22,060 nucleotides of DNA, taken from the NCBI GenBank assembly GCA_003427395.1, contig BFEA01000088.1, positions 1,377,844 through 1,399,903 on the forward strand. The letters run 5' to 3'. Both the position numbers and the translations under genes were made by a program. Below are positions 6,720 to 17,686 of the stretch, piece after piece; positions within the stretch are counted from its first letter, which is position 1; each line of letters opens with the position of its first letter. Source of the stretch: Chara braunii (lineage: Eukaryota; Streptophyta; Charophyceae; Charales; Characeae). The notes below the pieces were generated by a model. That model searched no databases and had not been told where the DNA came from. It was given only the letters and a program-made list of their open reading frames with translations.

Positions 6720-7843
6720 TGTGATACGCAACCTCACGCCCCCTCGCGGCTTCCCGTGCGGGGTCGCCGATCAGAGTTCTAGGAGGGGCGTGGCCGAGGA
6801 TTTTTGGCAGTAAGGGTTGAGTCTCCCGGNCGGAACGGGAGGCCCTCGTTTCGTGCCAGAGGTTTTCCCCGGAGTCGAACTGTCGTCGCGGAGTCCCGTG
6901 GGGGTCGGATCACTCCGAAAGGATAAACTCAAAAAAAAGGTTTCCGCAAAAATGAACTGTCGTCATGCATCGGGACGGAAAAAGGAATCAAGGGGAGAGG
7001 GTCATGGCGGCGGAGGACAAAACTTCGGCCGTCAGGGGTTTGGGGGATAGGTGGTGGGTTCGAAGCCTTCAGGCCTCATCATCGGCATCACAAAGTGGCC
7101 GAACCCTCGGGTCTTTGCTGCGGAGGTGGTTGGTTCGAGGCCTTCAAGCCTCGGCGTCGGACTCACAGAGTCCGCGCGAAAGTTTCCGGGAGGGTAAAGC
7201 GGCGGGAGGACTCGCCGGCATCTAAATTCGAAATTGTGCGGGCAATGCCCCCGCACTACGGGAAAGCTCGGGGAAACGTGTCGCTCCCTCGTAACCCAGG
7301 ACCAGCCGTCGCCAAGAACACGAGTCCCCCTGGCGACACCAGTGACAATCAAACTGCGGCTGCCACGCGGCGTGAGCGGCCGACCAGGGCAACACCGTCA
7401 AACCCGTATAAGGCAATATTAAAGTAGGGGAATCAAAACGATCAATCAAAACAAACCCGTTCCCCCTTATCTCACAATCTCGAGGCGGGTCCTGCCAACA
7501 CACTTGCTCTGTCCGCCTCAGCACGCGCCGTACGTCCGCATCGCAATAGACGCTGTCGTCATCTGCGATGGGGAAGGTCGGTAGCGAGATAAGAGGATCG
7601 GAGGTACGTGATGAACACGGGCAAGGTCCCACGTTCCCGGTCATCCGAACCAACACCGAATCCATACAACATTCGTCGCAACTCCTCTCTCTTTAAGGTG
7701 GGTGCGTCGAGGGAAAACGACAAAGTCTAAGCTCTCTCCCATCGCGGTAGCGTTGACCGTCCGCGCGGACGCAAGCGGTTGACGTCACCGGTACGGGGGC
7801 GAGAAGCTCCAAAAGCGAAGACTATCAGTTCAAAAAGGAAAGC

Positions 7844-7898
<55 letters not shown>

Positions 7899-9364
7899 NN
7901 NNNNNNNNNNNNNNNNNNNNNNNNNNNNNNNNNNNNNNNNNNNNNNNNNNNNNNNNNNNNNNNNNNNNNNNNNNNNNNNNNNNNNNNNNNNNNNNNNNNN
8001 NNNNNNNNNNNNNNNNNNNNNNNNNNNNNNNNNNNNNNNNNNNNNNNNNNNNNNNNNNNNNNNNNNNNNNNNNNNNNNNNNNNNNNNNNNNNNNNNNNNN
8101 NNNNNNNNNNNNNNNNNNNNNNNNNNNNNNNNNNNNNNNNNNNNNNNNNNNNNNNNNNNNNNNNNNNNNNNNNNNNNNNNNNNNNNNNNNNNNNNNNNNN
8201 NNNNNNNNNNNNNNNNNNNNNNNNNNNNNNNNNNNNNNNNNNNNNNNNNNNNNNNNNNNNNNNNNNNNNNNNNNNNNNNNNNNNNNNNNNNNNNNNNNNN
8301 NNNNNNNNNNNNNNNNNNNNNNNNNNNNNNNNNNNNNNNNNNNNNNNNNNNNNNNNNNNNNNNCTAATCATCCATGAACCTTCGACATCACTCGTGCGCA
8401 CAACCAGCTCCCATCACTCGGGGCTTCACACACACGACATGCATGGACAAAGCAGCAACGGAGATAAAAGCGAGTCCTTCTTGTACACAAAAATTTCAAT
8501 TAGCTGCGGCCCCCAAGCGCAGCCTTCAAGACTTCCCAAGACCACCGACCACCATAGCCACAAAGCCCTGCTGCGGCCGGCGTCCAATCCCCACCACTGC
8601 TCAGTCCCTCCGACTGCTTAGCCCCGAGACTACCGCGCGTCACACCCCAAGTCGTCACTCCACCCGTCCTTGGGCTCGTCGAGCCTGTTCGGCGCCGCGG
8701 ACTCTCGCGCATAGCTCGCGCAGCATTGCAGCCGAGATCAAAGAGGAGGAGAGGAGAGGGTTGTGCAAATTTTTAGCGCGGGAGGCGGCGGGTTAACAGC
8801 GCGAGGTGCGGGCAGCGCAGGGTGTAGATGAGCAGGACAGGAGAGAGAGGTGGTGAGTTAGAGGGTTTGACCCCCGGGATTGCATGGCTACATGATTGGG
8901 GTGTTCGTCCAAGTGGTTCACGGTTTCCCGCTTTCCACATTGATCCGAGCATCCCAACTACGCAGCCAATCACTTCATGGAGGAAGACGGGGTAAGGATC
9001 AAGCTGGGCGCAGGGGAAGACGAAGAGTCCTGCATGGGGAAAACGCGCGCAGCAAGAAGGAAAGATGGCGCGAGGATGCAAAGCAAGAAACACGGATGCG
9101 ATACGCGCGAAGAAATCGGAGCTTGGGCGCGCGTGCAAAAATTCAAAAAGTCCCAACCGCACCTGTTTTTTGGTTTTCATACCACGGCCGCTATTCGCCC
9201 GCGGGAGTTATTAACCAAACAAAATGAAAAAGCCGTTTCGAAAAGAAAACAAAAGCAAAAAGAAAGAAAAACCCCTTTCTATCCGCGTCCATACTTCGGG
9301 GCTTCCGCGGGATTTTTCCCCAGGGATACGGCAAGCCGCACAGTACGGATCTGAGCTTATCACA
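6720..9364 (-). repeat. 3' LTR (left copy)
   Basis: It aligns over its length with 17687-20013. Ends are TGTGATACGC (plus-strand start) and GCTTATCACA (plus-strand end), a near-perfect 10-bp terminal inverted repeat with canonical TG...CA. It contains an expanded (GA)n run next to a 465-base N gap. The right copy has only a short GA run and about 180 bases there. The TATA-like box present in the right LTR is changed here (TTTTTA at 8770-8775). Confidence 0.9.
7845..8363. repeat. (GA)n microsatellite running into an N gap
   Basis: A GA repeat of at least 54 bases (7845-7898) leads into 465 Ns (7899-8363). The gap length is an assembly estimate, and the sequence lost is probably GA repeat plus LTR sequence. 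Reading frames across it are meaningless. Confidence 0.97.
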
Positions 9365-9699
9365 TCTGTGATACGCAGGGGGTTCCGAAAATTAGCAGTC
9401 TCCCGACTGCTGATGTCATAATATCATGGATGATCGGGCGGCCTCTTTATCGCCAGCTGGTCCAATCATCTTCCTAATCTACGTGGATGCATCATGCATC
9501 CTCCATCGCCTCCTCCCATAGTATACATTCGATCGGGCGGCCCCTTCATCGTCAGCTGGCCCGATCGGTAAGTAAAAGTAATTTTATTTTTATTTTTTTA
9601 TATACAGCGCGTATCGTCGCGCGAGCTTTAGATCCGGAAAAGAAGAAGAAAAAGAAGAGAAGGAGAAGGAGAGGACAGGGGAGAGGTAGACGAGGGTTA
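9365..9699 (-). other. element 3' untranslated region with repeats
   Basis: This lies between the extra ORF and the 3' LTR. TGTGATACGCA at 9367-9377 duplicates the LTR start (6720-6730). A ~36-bp direct repeat (GATCGGGCGGCC...TTATCGCCAGCTGG) occurs at 9432-9467 and 9531-9567. GGATGCATCATGCATCC (9485-9501) is a palindrome. I cannot find the purine-rich tract that normally primes plus-strand synthesis next to the 3' LTR. Confidence 0.6.
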
Positions 9700-11725
9700 T
9701 CAAAGGAAGTGATCTATGTCGGGATTGAGAGGGGGCGAAAAAGGTGGAAGAAAAGCGGTCATTGCCGCAGGAGTCGTCGGCGCATCTCCCTCATGGAAGT
9801 GATGCTGGACAAATGAGGGGTAAAGGAAAGCCCCCGACACATGTGAGAGGACACGGGGCGCCAGATCCGCTACCGCTCGCACCACCCAATTGCGCACCGA
9901 TTGGGGCCCTGGACCCGTCATCACCACATGAGTCTCGGTGTAAGGCCGCCGCTCTCGCTTCTGCGCCACGAAGACCAGGAAGTGGTACATCACGTTTGGA
10001 CGCTGCCCGGTCTCGTACATGAGCGTCCCAGCCAATCGCGCCGAAATACACCCTTGGAAAGGGGGTGTCAGATATGGCTCCCACACCGGATCGGGGCGCG
10101 GCGCCCCCGCGATGGCCTCGAGCCTGATGGTGGCGCTCCACCATGAAGTCCACCTCAGTCGGGACCGTGCGGCTCGGATGAACTACTAATGTCAATGACC
10201 GGGGCACCCCAGGGTGGCTGGCGGGAACGGAGAGGTCCCGCGAGGACGGGGGGTCTGGATATGGGATCCGGAAATCTCGTTCGGCTTCCTCCTCCAGCTG
10301 CTGCTGCTGCTGATGGCCCGGCTCCATCCAGATTGAGATCGGGCACACGCGGAATGTGCGGCGATGGCACGATAGTCTCCTTAACGAGCGTCGCCGCACT
10401 CCCAGGCACAGGGACAGGAATCTACGTACGCGCGGGCTGAATCACCTCCTCGCCGCCACCGATCCTGCTGCCTTGCGCTCCTGGCGACGGGTGGCGTCTC
10501 TTCCTCTTCGGCGTCTTCTTGGGGGCCTTCGGTGGCGCTGGTCGAGGATACGACGAGGGAGGACACAACGCCCTTTCCTCCGGGAAGTCCTCCAATCTCT
10601 CCGCGCGCTGCGCAATGTAATCCGGGATGACGACCACGTTGTACGTTCTCTGCGGAGCCGTCGCCATCCGCAATCGTGGTTGGATCTCCTCCTCCTCGCT
10701 CGCGATCACTTGCGCAATGGAGAGGAGCTCAAGATGTATGAGCTCCAACAATCCCGCATCGATTGTCTGGAGCGGGGCGAAGGGGTACAGCGCCACGGTC
10801 CCTTCCTTCTCCGCTGGCTTGGGCCGCGCGATGACGTAGTAAACGACGAAGTGCTCCTCGATAGCGTGGTCCTAGTGATCCACGAAGAACCGGAACATCC
10901 CCAGCGCCACCAACTTGTACAGCGCTCGGTGCAACTCCCACTCGTCTTCGTCGGCGAAGGGCAGCGGCTCCACGTCAGTTAGCTCCACCAAATACTCCGA
11001 GAACTTGCGCATGGGGTAAGGGTCCTCCGTGAGATGGTAGGGGAGGGTGGTGTAGGAGAAGAAAGGAGGCATTTAGTACGGGACAGGGGAATAGCTTGGA
11101 GGTTGAGAGGAGCAGCGGGAGGGAAAAGCGAGGGGAGCTGCGACACCAACGCAATCGGTCCGTCCTCTGCCCTACGCAGCAGCACTTCGTGGGCTGTGAA
11201 TCGGTGTCCCCCCCGTCCTTGCACTCTGGCCACTGATCTGGCCGCTTCCACCGCGTATTCGCGCACAAAGCTGCGGGCCGGCTCCTGATTCTGCTACGGT
11301 AGGACCGTCAAGTCTCCGATGAAGGTGGCGACGTTGTGCACGAAGTTGGGTGCCACCTGGAGCGCACGGAACTCAATGAATACTCGGGTCGTCTCCCGGC
11401 CAGGCAACTGCGTCACGTCCACGTACACTCCCGCATATGTCAGCCGATCGCAAAGCAACGAGTACGCTTCCAAATCAGCAACCCCGGGCACTGGCACGTT
11501 CACCTGTTGGATGTCGTACCGCAACTGCCTCTCCTCATTAAACCGATGCCGCAACAAGCGATCTGCAAGCGGCGTCTGGAAGTGCTCGAGGGGATCATGC
11601 TCCGGCTGGCGATGGTTCATCTTGCTCCCTGAAACTCTCAGCACCAATGGACGAGGCTGATCAGGAGGAGGATGAAGAAGGAGAGGGTGATCTCGCAGGA
11701 GCGGGGGTCCGTAGAGGACCTAGCG
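9700..11725 (-). pseudogene. unidentified third ORF of the element, 3' of integrase
   Basis: I do not recognise this protein. On the minus strand one frame is open from about 11725 to about 11075, broken by TAG at 11294-11296. A second frame continues from about 11072 to 10155, broken by TAG at 10872-10874 and 10422-10424. A third frame goes on to a stop at 9700. Together they span about 650 codons between integrase and the 3' LTR. Visible features are a segment rich in aromatic/acidic residues (FADEDEWELHRALYKLV), a Pro/Lys-rich basic patch (PKKTPKRKRRHPSPG) that could be a nuclear localisation signal, a short Gln/Ala run from a CTG repeat, and a Tyr/Val-rich C-terminal segment. No convincing signal peptide or membrane segment was seen, so an env-like role is not supported. 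It may be a captured host sequence or a lineage-specific accessory ORF. Confidence 0.55.
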
Positions 11726-11768
11726 ATGGCTGAAAGGGCCGGAGCGCGGCAGCGTGCCGTGTCAGCGG

Positions 11769-12900
11769 TCAGGCCTGGGAGTTGTGACGGGGAATCAGCT
11801 TCACAGAGTGTTGTCCCTGTGCGCCAACTTCCGTGACCTCGTAAATGCCTCTGTAGCGCGGGTGGATCTTGGAGGAACGCGCAAATTTCCGTACCTGCAC
11901 CAAGTCCCCAACTTTATAGTGGGGCAGTGGTCCCGCCGACGCGTGTCGATTCTCGTAGTCATGGATCTGTCGTTGATGTGTTCGATCTACGGCCCGCTGT
12001 CGACGGTGAGCTAACGGGGGACAGGCCCTAGCCATTAAGTCCATGTAGTGGCGGGCCTTGTCTCGATTCTGGGCCCGTGTTGCTCTAACTTCCGTACCTA
12101 CTAAGGGGGACAATTGCACCTGAGGGACACTATTGGTTCTCAGTTGAAAGGGGGACACCCCAGTACTACCGTGTGGGGTAGCCCGATAAAAGACCAAAAT
12201 GTGATCGACAATTACCGGCCAGGGTCGGGTGTCTCCCGCAGTGATATTCCGTCTAAGGGTCGTCTTAATCAGTCGGTTGGCATTCTCTACCAGGCCATTG
12301 GCTTGAGGCCAATGCCCCAGCGAGTAGATAATCTTAACGTCCGCCCTGACTAGGTGACGTTCTACTTCGCCTTGAAATTCCGACCCATTGTCCATGTGTA
12401 CCTCTTCTACGTCTAGATGAATGCACAAAAATCGATTTACGTACCAGGCTACTTCCTGCGAATTCCGGCTGGTCATAGGGTACGCCTCGATCCATTTTGA
12501 GAAATGATCGACGGCCACTAAAAGAACATTGAGTTCTCCCTGATCGACAACCCTCTCGGAACGTTGATATCCGTCGTATCAATGCTAACCCTCTGAAAGG
12601 GGCGCTCTACACGAGTGGGCATCATCGTCCGAGGCATCTGTACCAGCGCCTTGTCCGCCGCGCAGGCCGGGCAATTCTGAACGATGTATTTCACATCTTC
12701 CCGAATTCCCGACCAGTACCATCCATTCTTTCGATGGTTTTTTCCGTGTACTTGACCGCGAAATGGACCGCATCCTCCTCATGAGCGGCTCGTGTCCAAT
12801 CGAACCTAGCAAGAGGGTGTGGAACCGTCAACCAGCTAGACTCTCCGTCGTCATCGACCTTCTGTTTTTGTAACGTCGGGCCCTGCCAGCGATAGTCCTA
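11769..12900 (-). pseudogene. retrotransposon integrase (pol), frame broken
   Basis: Integrase joins the element's DNA ends to host DNA. On the minus strand the zinc-binding HHCC domain spans about 12780-12660: His pair in AAHEEDAVHF, then CPAC. The first catalytic Asp is in SIDTTD (codon 12580-12578). The second Asp is in MDNGSEF and the Glu in QANGLVE, both in the long frame ending at 11769, with 34 residues between them by my count (35 is usual). The C-terminal region has KVGDLVQVRKF and HPRYRGIYEV, a GPY/F-like module. Two frame changes break it, near 12720 (between the His pair and YWSG) and near 12560 (between the first Asp and VAVDHFSKW). No chromodomain follows. Confidence 0.88.
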
Positions 12901-13325
12901 CGCCCGCTCCGTGACTCTCCGCCGTTCGGCTTTGGTAAGTTCTGACAACGAGTCGCCTGACAGTCTCCGTAGCAACGGAAGGTCCGTCCAGGCTTCTGCC
13001 CTGCGGGCACTTGGCGCAAATCCGTCGGCTGTTCAACGGTAGGGACTTGGTTCGTTCTACAGTTGGGACAGACCCACGTCTTTTCACTTCGGTACCTAAC
13101 GCGCTGTCCGTGAGATTTGACCGTATGACACTGACTACACTGTACCCATAAAAGAAAATTGGGCCCTCCCGGATGTGACCCTTCTTGGTCCGGGATCGTA
13201 GGCAAGGTACAGAAGAAACAGGGACTTAGGTGTGTTTCAGAGGATGAGTTGGGGCTAGACGAGAGAGCGAGGGAGTGGGATGAGGGCAGAGAGATAGCGT
13301 CGGCCGTCTCCGACGAAACCTCCAT
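12901..13325 (-). pseudogene. PHD-finger-like zinc module between RNase H and integrase
   Basis: The minus-strand frame from 13325 encodes, after a Ser-rich stretch, CFFC (residues 36-39), WVQCSQC (60-66), SHG (72-74) and TWVCPNC (83-89). The spacing C-x2-C ... W-V-x-C-x2-C-x6-H-x2-[R] ... W-x-C-x2-C matches a PHD finger in which the seventh zinc ligand, normally Cys, reads Arg. PHD fingers commonly read histone H3 tails. The frame differs from RNase H upstream (+1 near 13340). Another frame takes over near 13025 (SARRAEAWTDLPLL...) and leads through a TAG at 12898-12900 into integrase. Membership of pol is inferred from orientation and position. It could instead be an unrelated zinc ribbon. 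Confidence 0.55.
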
Positions 13326-13332
13326 TCCGGAC

Positions 13333-14997
13333 TCAAGCGTCGTCCTTACGCCGCACGTGTAGCTCCCCGTAGTGCAGTTTCATCGCCGCGACTTCTGGCC
13401 TCCACGGAATGAGTCGCTCGTTGGCGGGACACTTGTTGGGCGGCAGAAGGCGCGTTAATCCATCGGCGTTACCATGCTGCCGCGTGGCACGGTGGCAGAT
13501 GTCGAAGTCATAGTCTTGTAGACGCACCGCCCACCTGCCCAGCGTCCCCGTGTAGTTCGTGTTGTTGCGTAAGGACAGCAGCGGCTGATGATCCGTAACC
13601 AACACGAATTTCTGGCCGTACAGATACGGTTGGAAATGCTGAATCCCCCACACCACCGCCAGGCATTCACCTTTGCACGCTTCATAATTAGCCTGCGCCT
13701 GGCTCAGCGTCTTGGACGCATACTCAATGACGTGCTCCCTTCCATCCTTGTCGTGCTGAGTCAGCACCGCCGATATCGCCTGAGGCTGCCAGTCTGTGTA
13801 CAGTGCGAACGGTCTTGTCGGGTCGGGGCGCGCCAACACAGGAGCAGATGTCAGAGCCTCCTTCAACACCTGAAACGCCGCTTCGCATTCCGGCATCCAG
13901 ATCAGTTGTTCCTCTTTCTTCAGCAAGTTCGTGAGGGGCTTTGCTATGCCGGCGAACCCCTTGATGAAGTGTCGGTAATAGGATGTCATCCCTAGAAAAG
14001 CCCGAACCTTGGTGAGTGTGACCGGCGCCGGGGCGTCTTGAACTGCTGCCACCTTCCTCGGATCCGGTTTTAGTCCGTCGACCGTGACGATATACCCCAA
14101 GAATAAATTCTCCGACAAGAAGAACTCGCTTTTCTCCAAGGCCACTTTGAACCCCGCATCTTTCAGTGCATGCAAAACCCACTCAATGTGTTTTACGTGG
14201 TACTCGTGTGTTTTTGAAAAGACCAAAATATCATCCATGTACACAATCACGCAGAAATTGATCGGGGGCTGGGTCAGTCGGGTTTTGTTAACGAACTCAG
14301 CGAAGGCCATATTCATGGCCCGCTGAAAAGTTGCAGGAGCGTTACAAATTCCCATGGGACACCGGACTCATTGCCACGTGCCCTCAAACAGAACAAAGGC
14401 GGCTTTAGATCGGTCCTCCGGTCGGACTGCGACGTGGTGAAAACCGTGTCGGATATCGAACTTGGAAAAGACTCGAGTGGCCCCGATAGCATCTAACAAA
14501 TCATCGATTCGCGGCAAGGGATACACATCTTTGGTAGTGATGGCGTTCAATTTCTGGTAGTCGATACATACCCGAACCGAGCCATTTCGTTTTGGCACGA
14601 GGACCATGGGAAAAGACCATGGTCCCAGCGATGGTTCGACCCACCCCAACCGCTCGAATTCCCGTACCCTTTCCAACGCCAGCTGCCTTTCTTTAAGGGA
14701 ATATCGGTACGGTCAACAATGTATTGGGGCGTGATCCCCGGTGTCAATCGCGTGTTGTATCAAAGGGGTTAGCCCTATGTCGTGGTCCTGAATAGTGACG
14801 GCCTCAGGATAGGCCCGTGTAACCGCCAAGAGGAGGCGTTTGTATTCGTCCGGAACACGGGCTGGTAAATGAACTTCTACGATTCCCCCAGGAAAAGAGA
14901 CCGTCGTCGTAACCATGGGGACCGCCACGTTGGCATCGGGCGAGGCCCCAAACAAAGTTGTCGGTTTTTGTCGAAAGGACCGTCGCAATAAGTTAGC
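13333..14997 (-). pseudogene. reverse transcriptase and RNase H (pol), with stops
   Basis: RT copies the element RNA into DNA and RNase H removes the RNA strand. The frame from about 14997 contains the RT N-terminus (PLPRIDDLLDAIG, FSKFDIRHGF with the first catalytic Asp), PMGICNAPATFQ, and the YMDD box (codons 14241-14230). It continues through FLGMTSYYRHFI into RNase H, with YTDWQ, KGECLAVVW, VTDHQPL and NADGLTR carrying the Asp-Glu-Asp-Asp acidic residues. RNase H ends at a TGA at 13333-13335. Two in-frame TGA stops interrupt RT (14713-14715 and 14368-14370), the second at a position where this family has an aromatic residue. The frame is +1 relative to the protease frame, which ends at 14993. 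Confidence 0.95.
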
Positions 14998-16252
14998 TGT
15001 CCGCCGGACTCATCAGCTGGCTTTCCATGTCACTGTCACTGTCCAGTTCGGGTTCGGCCGAGGGTTCGACTGAAAAGGCCTGCGCGAGTTCCCTCGGTCC
15101 CCACCGATACTCACTCGTTCGGGGTTGAAACGACACCCCCTCTTTCAGGAGTATCGCGGCTTTTTCATTCGTGAGTAGGGGCCGTGGAGGTCGAAAAGAT
15201 AAATCGCACAGCCACCTCAGCTCGGTAAATCTTTCAGGTAGGGGGTCCGTCCTGAGATACAAGGACGCAGGGGGTTCCGAAAGGTCAGCTATTCGGGACA
15301 CCCTCAGCAGGGGTTCCCCCTGCACCACGGAGGAGAACGCGGGCGACCAATTGGACTCGCTCCGAACTATTTCCAGTGGTTCTCGCCGCCAAGAATGGCG
15401 CCACCGATCCTGAACTCGGATCGGATATCGGCCGGGTACATCAGTCTTGTCAGTTTCCGTCGAGGGCTCATTTTCGTTTGGTGACAGACGTCGGATCATG
15501 TTGATTTGATGGGCTTTCGTGGTAAGGCGAGGCGCCGGCTGGGTGCGCATGCGCACCGCCAGTCTCATTGGTATCGTTTGGGGTTTGGGGTGGGCCGATG
15601 TGAGCACCACCTTACAGCTGTCAAAGTGCATTCGCGCTCCGACCGCCGCCTGCCACGGAATGCCTAGCAGCACATGATACGCCTGTACATCCAGCATGAT
15701 CACGTCACACAAACAATGCACCCGCCCCACCCGTATAGGCACGTTCGTTATTCGCCCTTTACAATGAATACTATCTTCCGTAGCGGATATATACAGTTCA
15801 TCCGGCCGGAGGGGCTGAACCTGTCCTTCCCTTCCCAACTGTTTCGTCAATCTCCAAGAAATGGCGACCGCTGATGATCCCGAGTCTAGGATGGCGCCCG
15901 AGGGGGTTCCCCAGACCTCACAGTCACACTCTACGCTTTTCCAGGTTATAGGATAGGCCCGGGGGAATACCTCGGGTTTTTCCGAGGCGGAATCTACGGT
16001 CTGGATCATCAATATCCGGTTGGCTTCGTGCACCTCAGAGGTCGAGGGCTGTGACTCCTCGTTAGTGGGTGGGTCCCGTAGGACAGGCTTTTTTTTTCAA
16101 CTTTCCTCGAATCAACGCCTGTTTTTGAGGCACCGTTCGATCAACTTTTCGTTAGCCGCTTCGGAAATGGTTAGCAGATATGGAATAGGGACGGGGATCC
16201 GAAGATCCAGAGCCTTCAAGGCATCCAATACGTCGATATGGCCATCCTTGTA
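14993..16252 (-). pseudogene. aspartic protease (retropepsin) region of pol
   Basis: Retropepsin cuts the gag-pol polyprotein. Visible are AILDSGSSAVAIS with the catalytic D-S-G, a flap-side stretch, and YHVLLGIPWQ, the typical motif after it. A conserved linker (about 16244-16118, HIDVLDALKALDLR...EAANEKLIE) precedes it in the same frame as gag. Two TGA stops (16112-16114 and 16097-16099) separate the linker from the protease. Both could come from CGA by C-to-T change at CpG. A ~200-residue hydrophilic tail with an acidic Asp/Ser run follows before the TAA at 14993-14995. Confidence 0.9.
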
Positions 16253-17491
16253 TTAAGGACCAGGTACTGCAAGATCCTCGAATTCTGGTCGCCACAGCCT
16301 GAGGTCGCTTTCCTCGGTAATCCGTTGGACGTGACGTATCACTCCGATGGTCCCGGGTTCGAACATTGCTGCCGCCATATACTCATCAGGTCCTATCTCA
16401 GTGGCCGCTGGGGTCACCATCTCCGTCGTTCCTGTGTCCATCACCGTGGCTACCCTCCCTTGTCCTGCAGCAGTGGGAGCAGCCAGCGGGATTTGGGAAG
16501 GTCCGGTGGGCCCGCCCCGAGTTCGGGGTTTCGGACAATCTTTCGCAAGGTGGCCTGGCTGATTACAGTTATAACAGCGTAGGGGTGGGACAGCCCCGGC
16601 CACGGCCGTTCTTATCATAGGGGCTCCGACAGCCATAGCCGCCTGTTGCCGTTGTGCGGTGGCTATGCGTTGTCGTTGTAGACCTTGAACAAACTCCGTC
16701 AACGGGGCTACTACCGTAACTAGTTGTGCCGCGACTTCTTTCATGGATACTTCTTCCTCACACCGGCCCCCTTGCGTTTGACTAGAGCGACGGGAGGCCG
16801 AAGCAGAGGAAGAAGCTTTCCGATCCGAGCCTTTTTTTGCCAGACCCAACCGGAAGTGATCTTCGAACATTCATGCCGTAGCGGAGTAGCTATTGCGTCG
16901 AACACCCGAAGGGTCATCTTCGTCGGATTCTGAGTCCAGGCCCACATCGTAATTTTCTTTCCCGTACTTAATTGCGTACTGAATTAGCTCCGTCAGGGTA
17001 TGTTCTATAGGGTTGCATTTCTTGCGGATCTTTTTCCGCAGACGAGAATCTGACAGTCCTCTGACGAAATCAGTCCGTACCATTTTCTCATCCACCTCGG
17101 AGCGTTCAGCAAGGTACGTAAAACGTTCAGCATATCTAGCCAAGGTCTCCCGAGGCTCCTGTGTGTATTCCTTTATTAAACGGAGGCATTGACCTGGTGC
17201 TATGTGATCAAATCTATTGAGAAATTTCCTCTGGAAGGCTGCCCAATTAGTGAAGGGGTTTTGTCTGTACCTCTCAAAAGCGGTTCCAGCTAACCTTCCG
17301 GGAATTCGTCCTCGGAGCCACTGGTCCGACCAGCCCTGGGCTTTCAAAGCAGCTAGCCAGGTGCGAGGATCGGTGTCATCTTCAGAAAAAATGGGAACTT
17401 CGGAGGGAGGAGGTACAAAGTACAGGGGATGATTGGCCATCCCCGCGTGGTTGTCGCCGTCGTTTTCACTCCCAATTCCGGGTTCCACCAT
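16253..17491 (-). pseudogene. gag: gag (capsid and nucleocapsid), one internal stop
   Basis: Gag forms the particle and packages RNA. The ATG at 17491 is ~185 bases after the primer site. The Retrotrans_gag-type capsid core is visible (TWLAALKAQGWSDQWL, FERYRQNPF, WAAFQRKFLNRF, ETLARYAERF, FVRGLSDSRLRKKI). An in-frame TGA at 16871-16873 is followed directly by ATG in the same frame. The second half carries one zinc knuckle, CYNCNQPGHLAKDC (C-x2-C-x4-H-x4-C, about residues 99-112 after that ATG), and ends at TAA 16253-16255. Total length is ~412 codons, usual for the group. The TGA may be a mutation from CGA. The alternative, programmed readthrough, is less likely given the other lesions. Confidence 0.93.
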
Positions 17492-17674
17492 CACGGGAGG
17501 CGGGTTTCGAGCCCGGCCTCTCGCTCGGTTCTGATTGCTTTTCGCGGGCCTCCGTCGACGGGGAGCCAGCCTGCTCAGAAATGCGAAAAATCTAATGAAA
17601 AGATCAAAAAGAAAAAGGAGAAACTTTAAAACAGGGTAATCGTCCTAGGAAAACCTCGGAGCCGAAACGAATCA

Positions 17675-17686
17675 GCTCTGATACCA
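17675..17686 (-). promoter_or_regulatory. primer binding site for initiator tRNA-Met
   Basis: On the minus strand TGGTATCAGAGC lies directly inside the 5' LTR. It is complementary to the 3' end of plant initiator tRNA-Met, the usual primer for minus-strand DNA synthesis in many plant LTR retrotransposons. It fixes the element's orientation. The LTR end next to it lacks the ~10 terminal bases present in the other LTR. Confidence 0.95.

Noticed and set aside
7050-7160. GGTTCGAAGCC / GGTTCGAGGCC resembling tRNA T-arms
   Set aside because: No A box or cloverleaf precedes them; they are part of a diverged tandem repeat in the LTR.
7032-7352. Antisense frames with PEGFEPTT-like peptides in both LTRs, possibly a gene
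   Set aside because: They lie within LTR sequence, are duplicated only because the LTRs are, and such peptides arise from GGTTCGAA-type motifs.
7727-8401. Long open frames across the left LTR
   Set aside because: They run through 465 Ns and a GA repeat; no real sequence supports them.
9700-11725. Envelope-like gene
   Set aside because: No signal peptide, membrane segment or Cys-rich ectodomain could be seen.
11769-11900. Chromodomain at the integrase C-terminus
   Set aside because: The frame stops soon after the GPY/F-like module and nothing chromodomain-like follows.
13588-13995. Plus-strand frames opposite pol and the third ORF
   Set aside because: They are shadows of conserved minus-strand coding sequence and have no recognisable domains.
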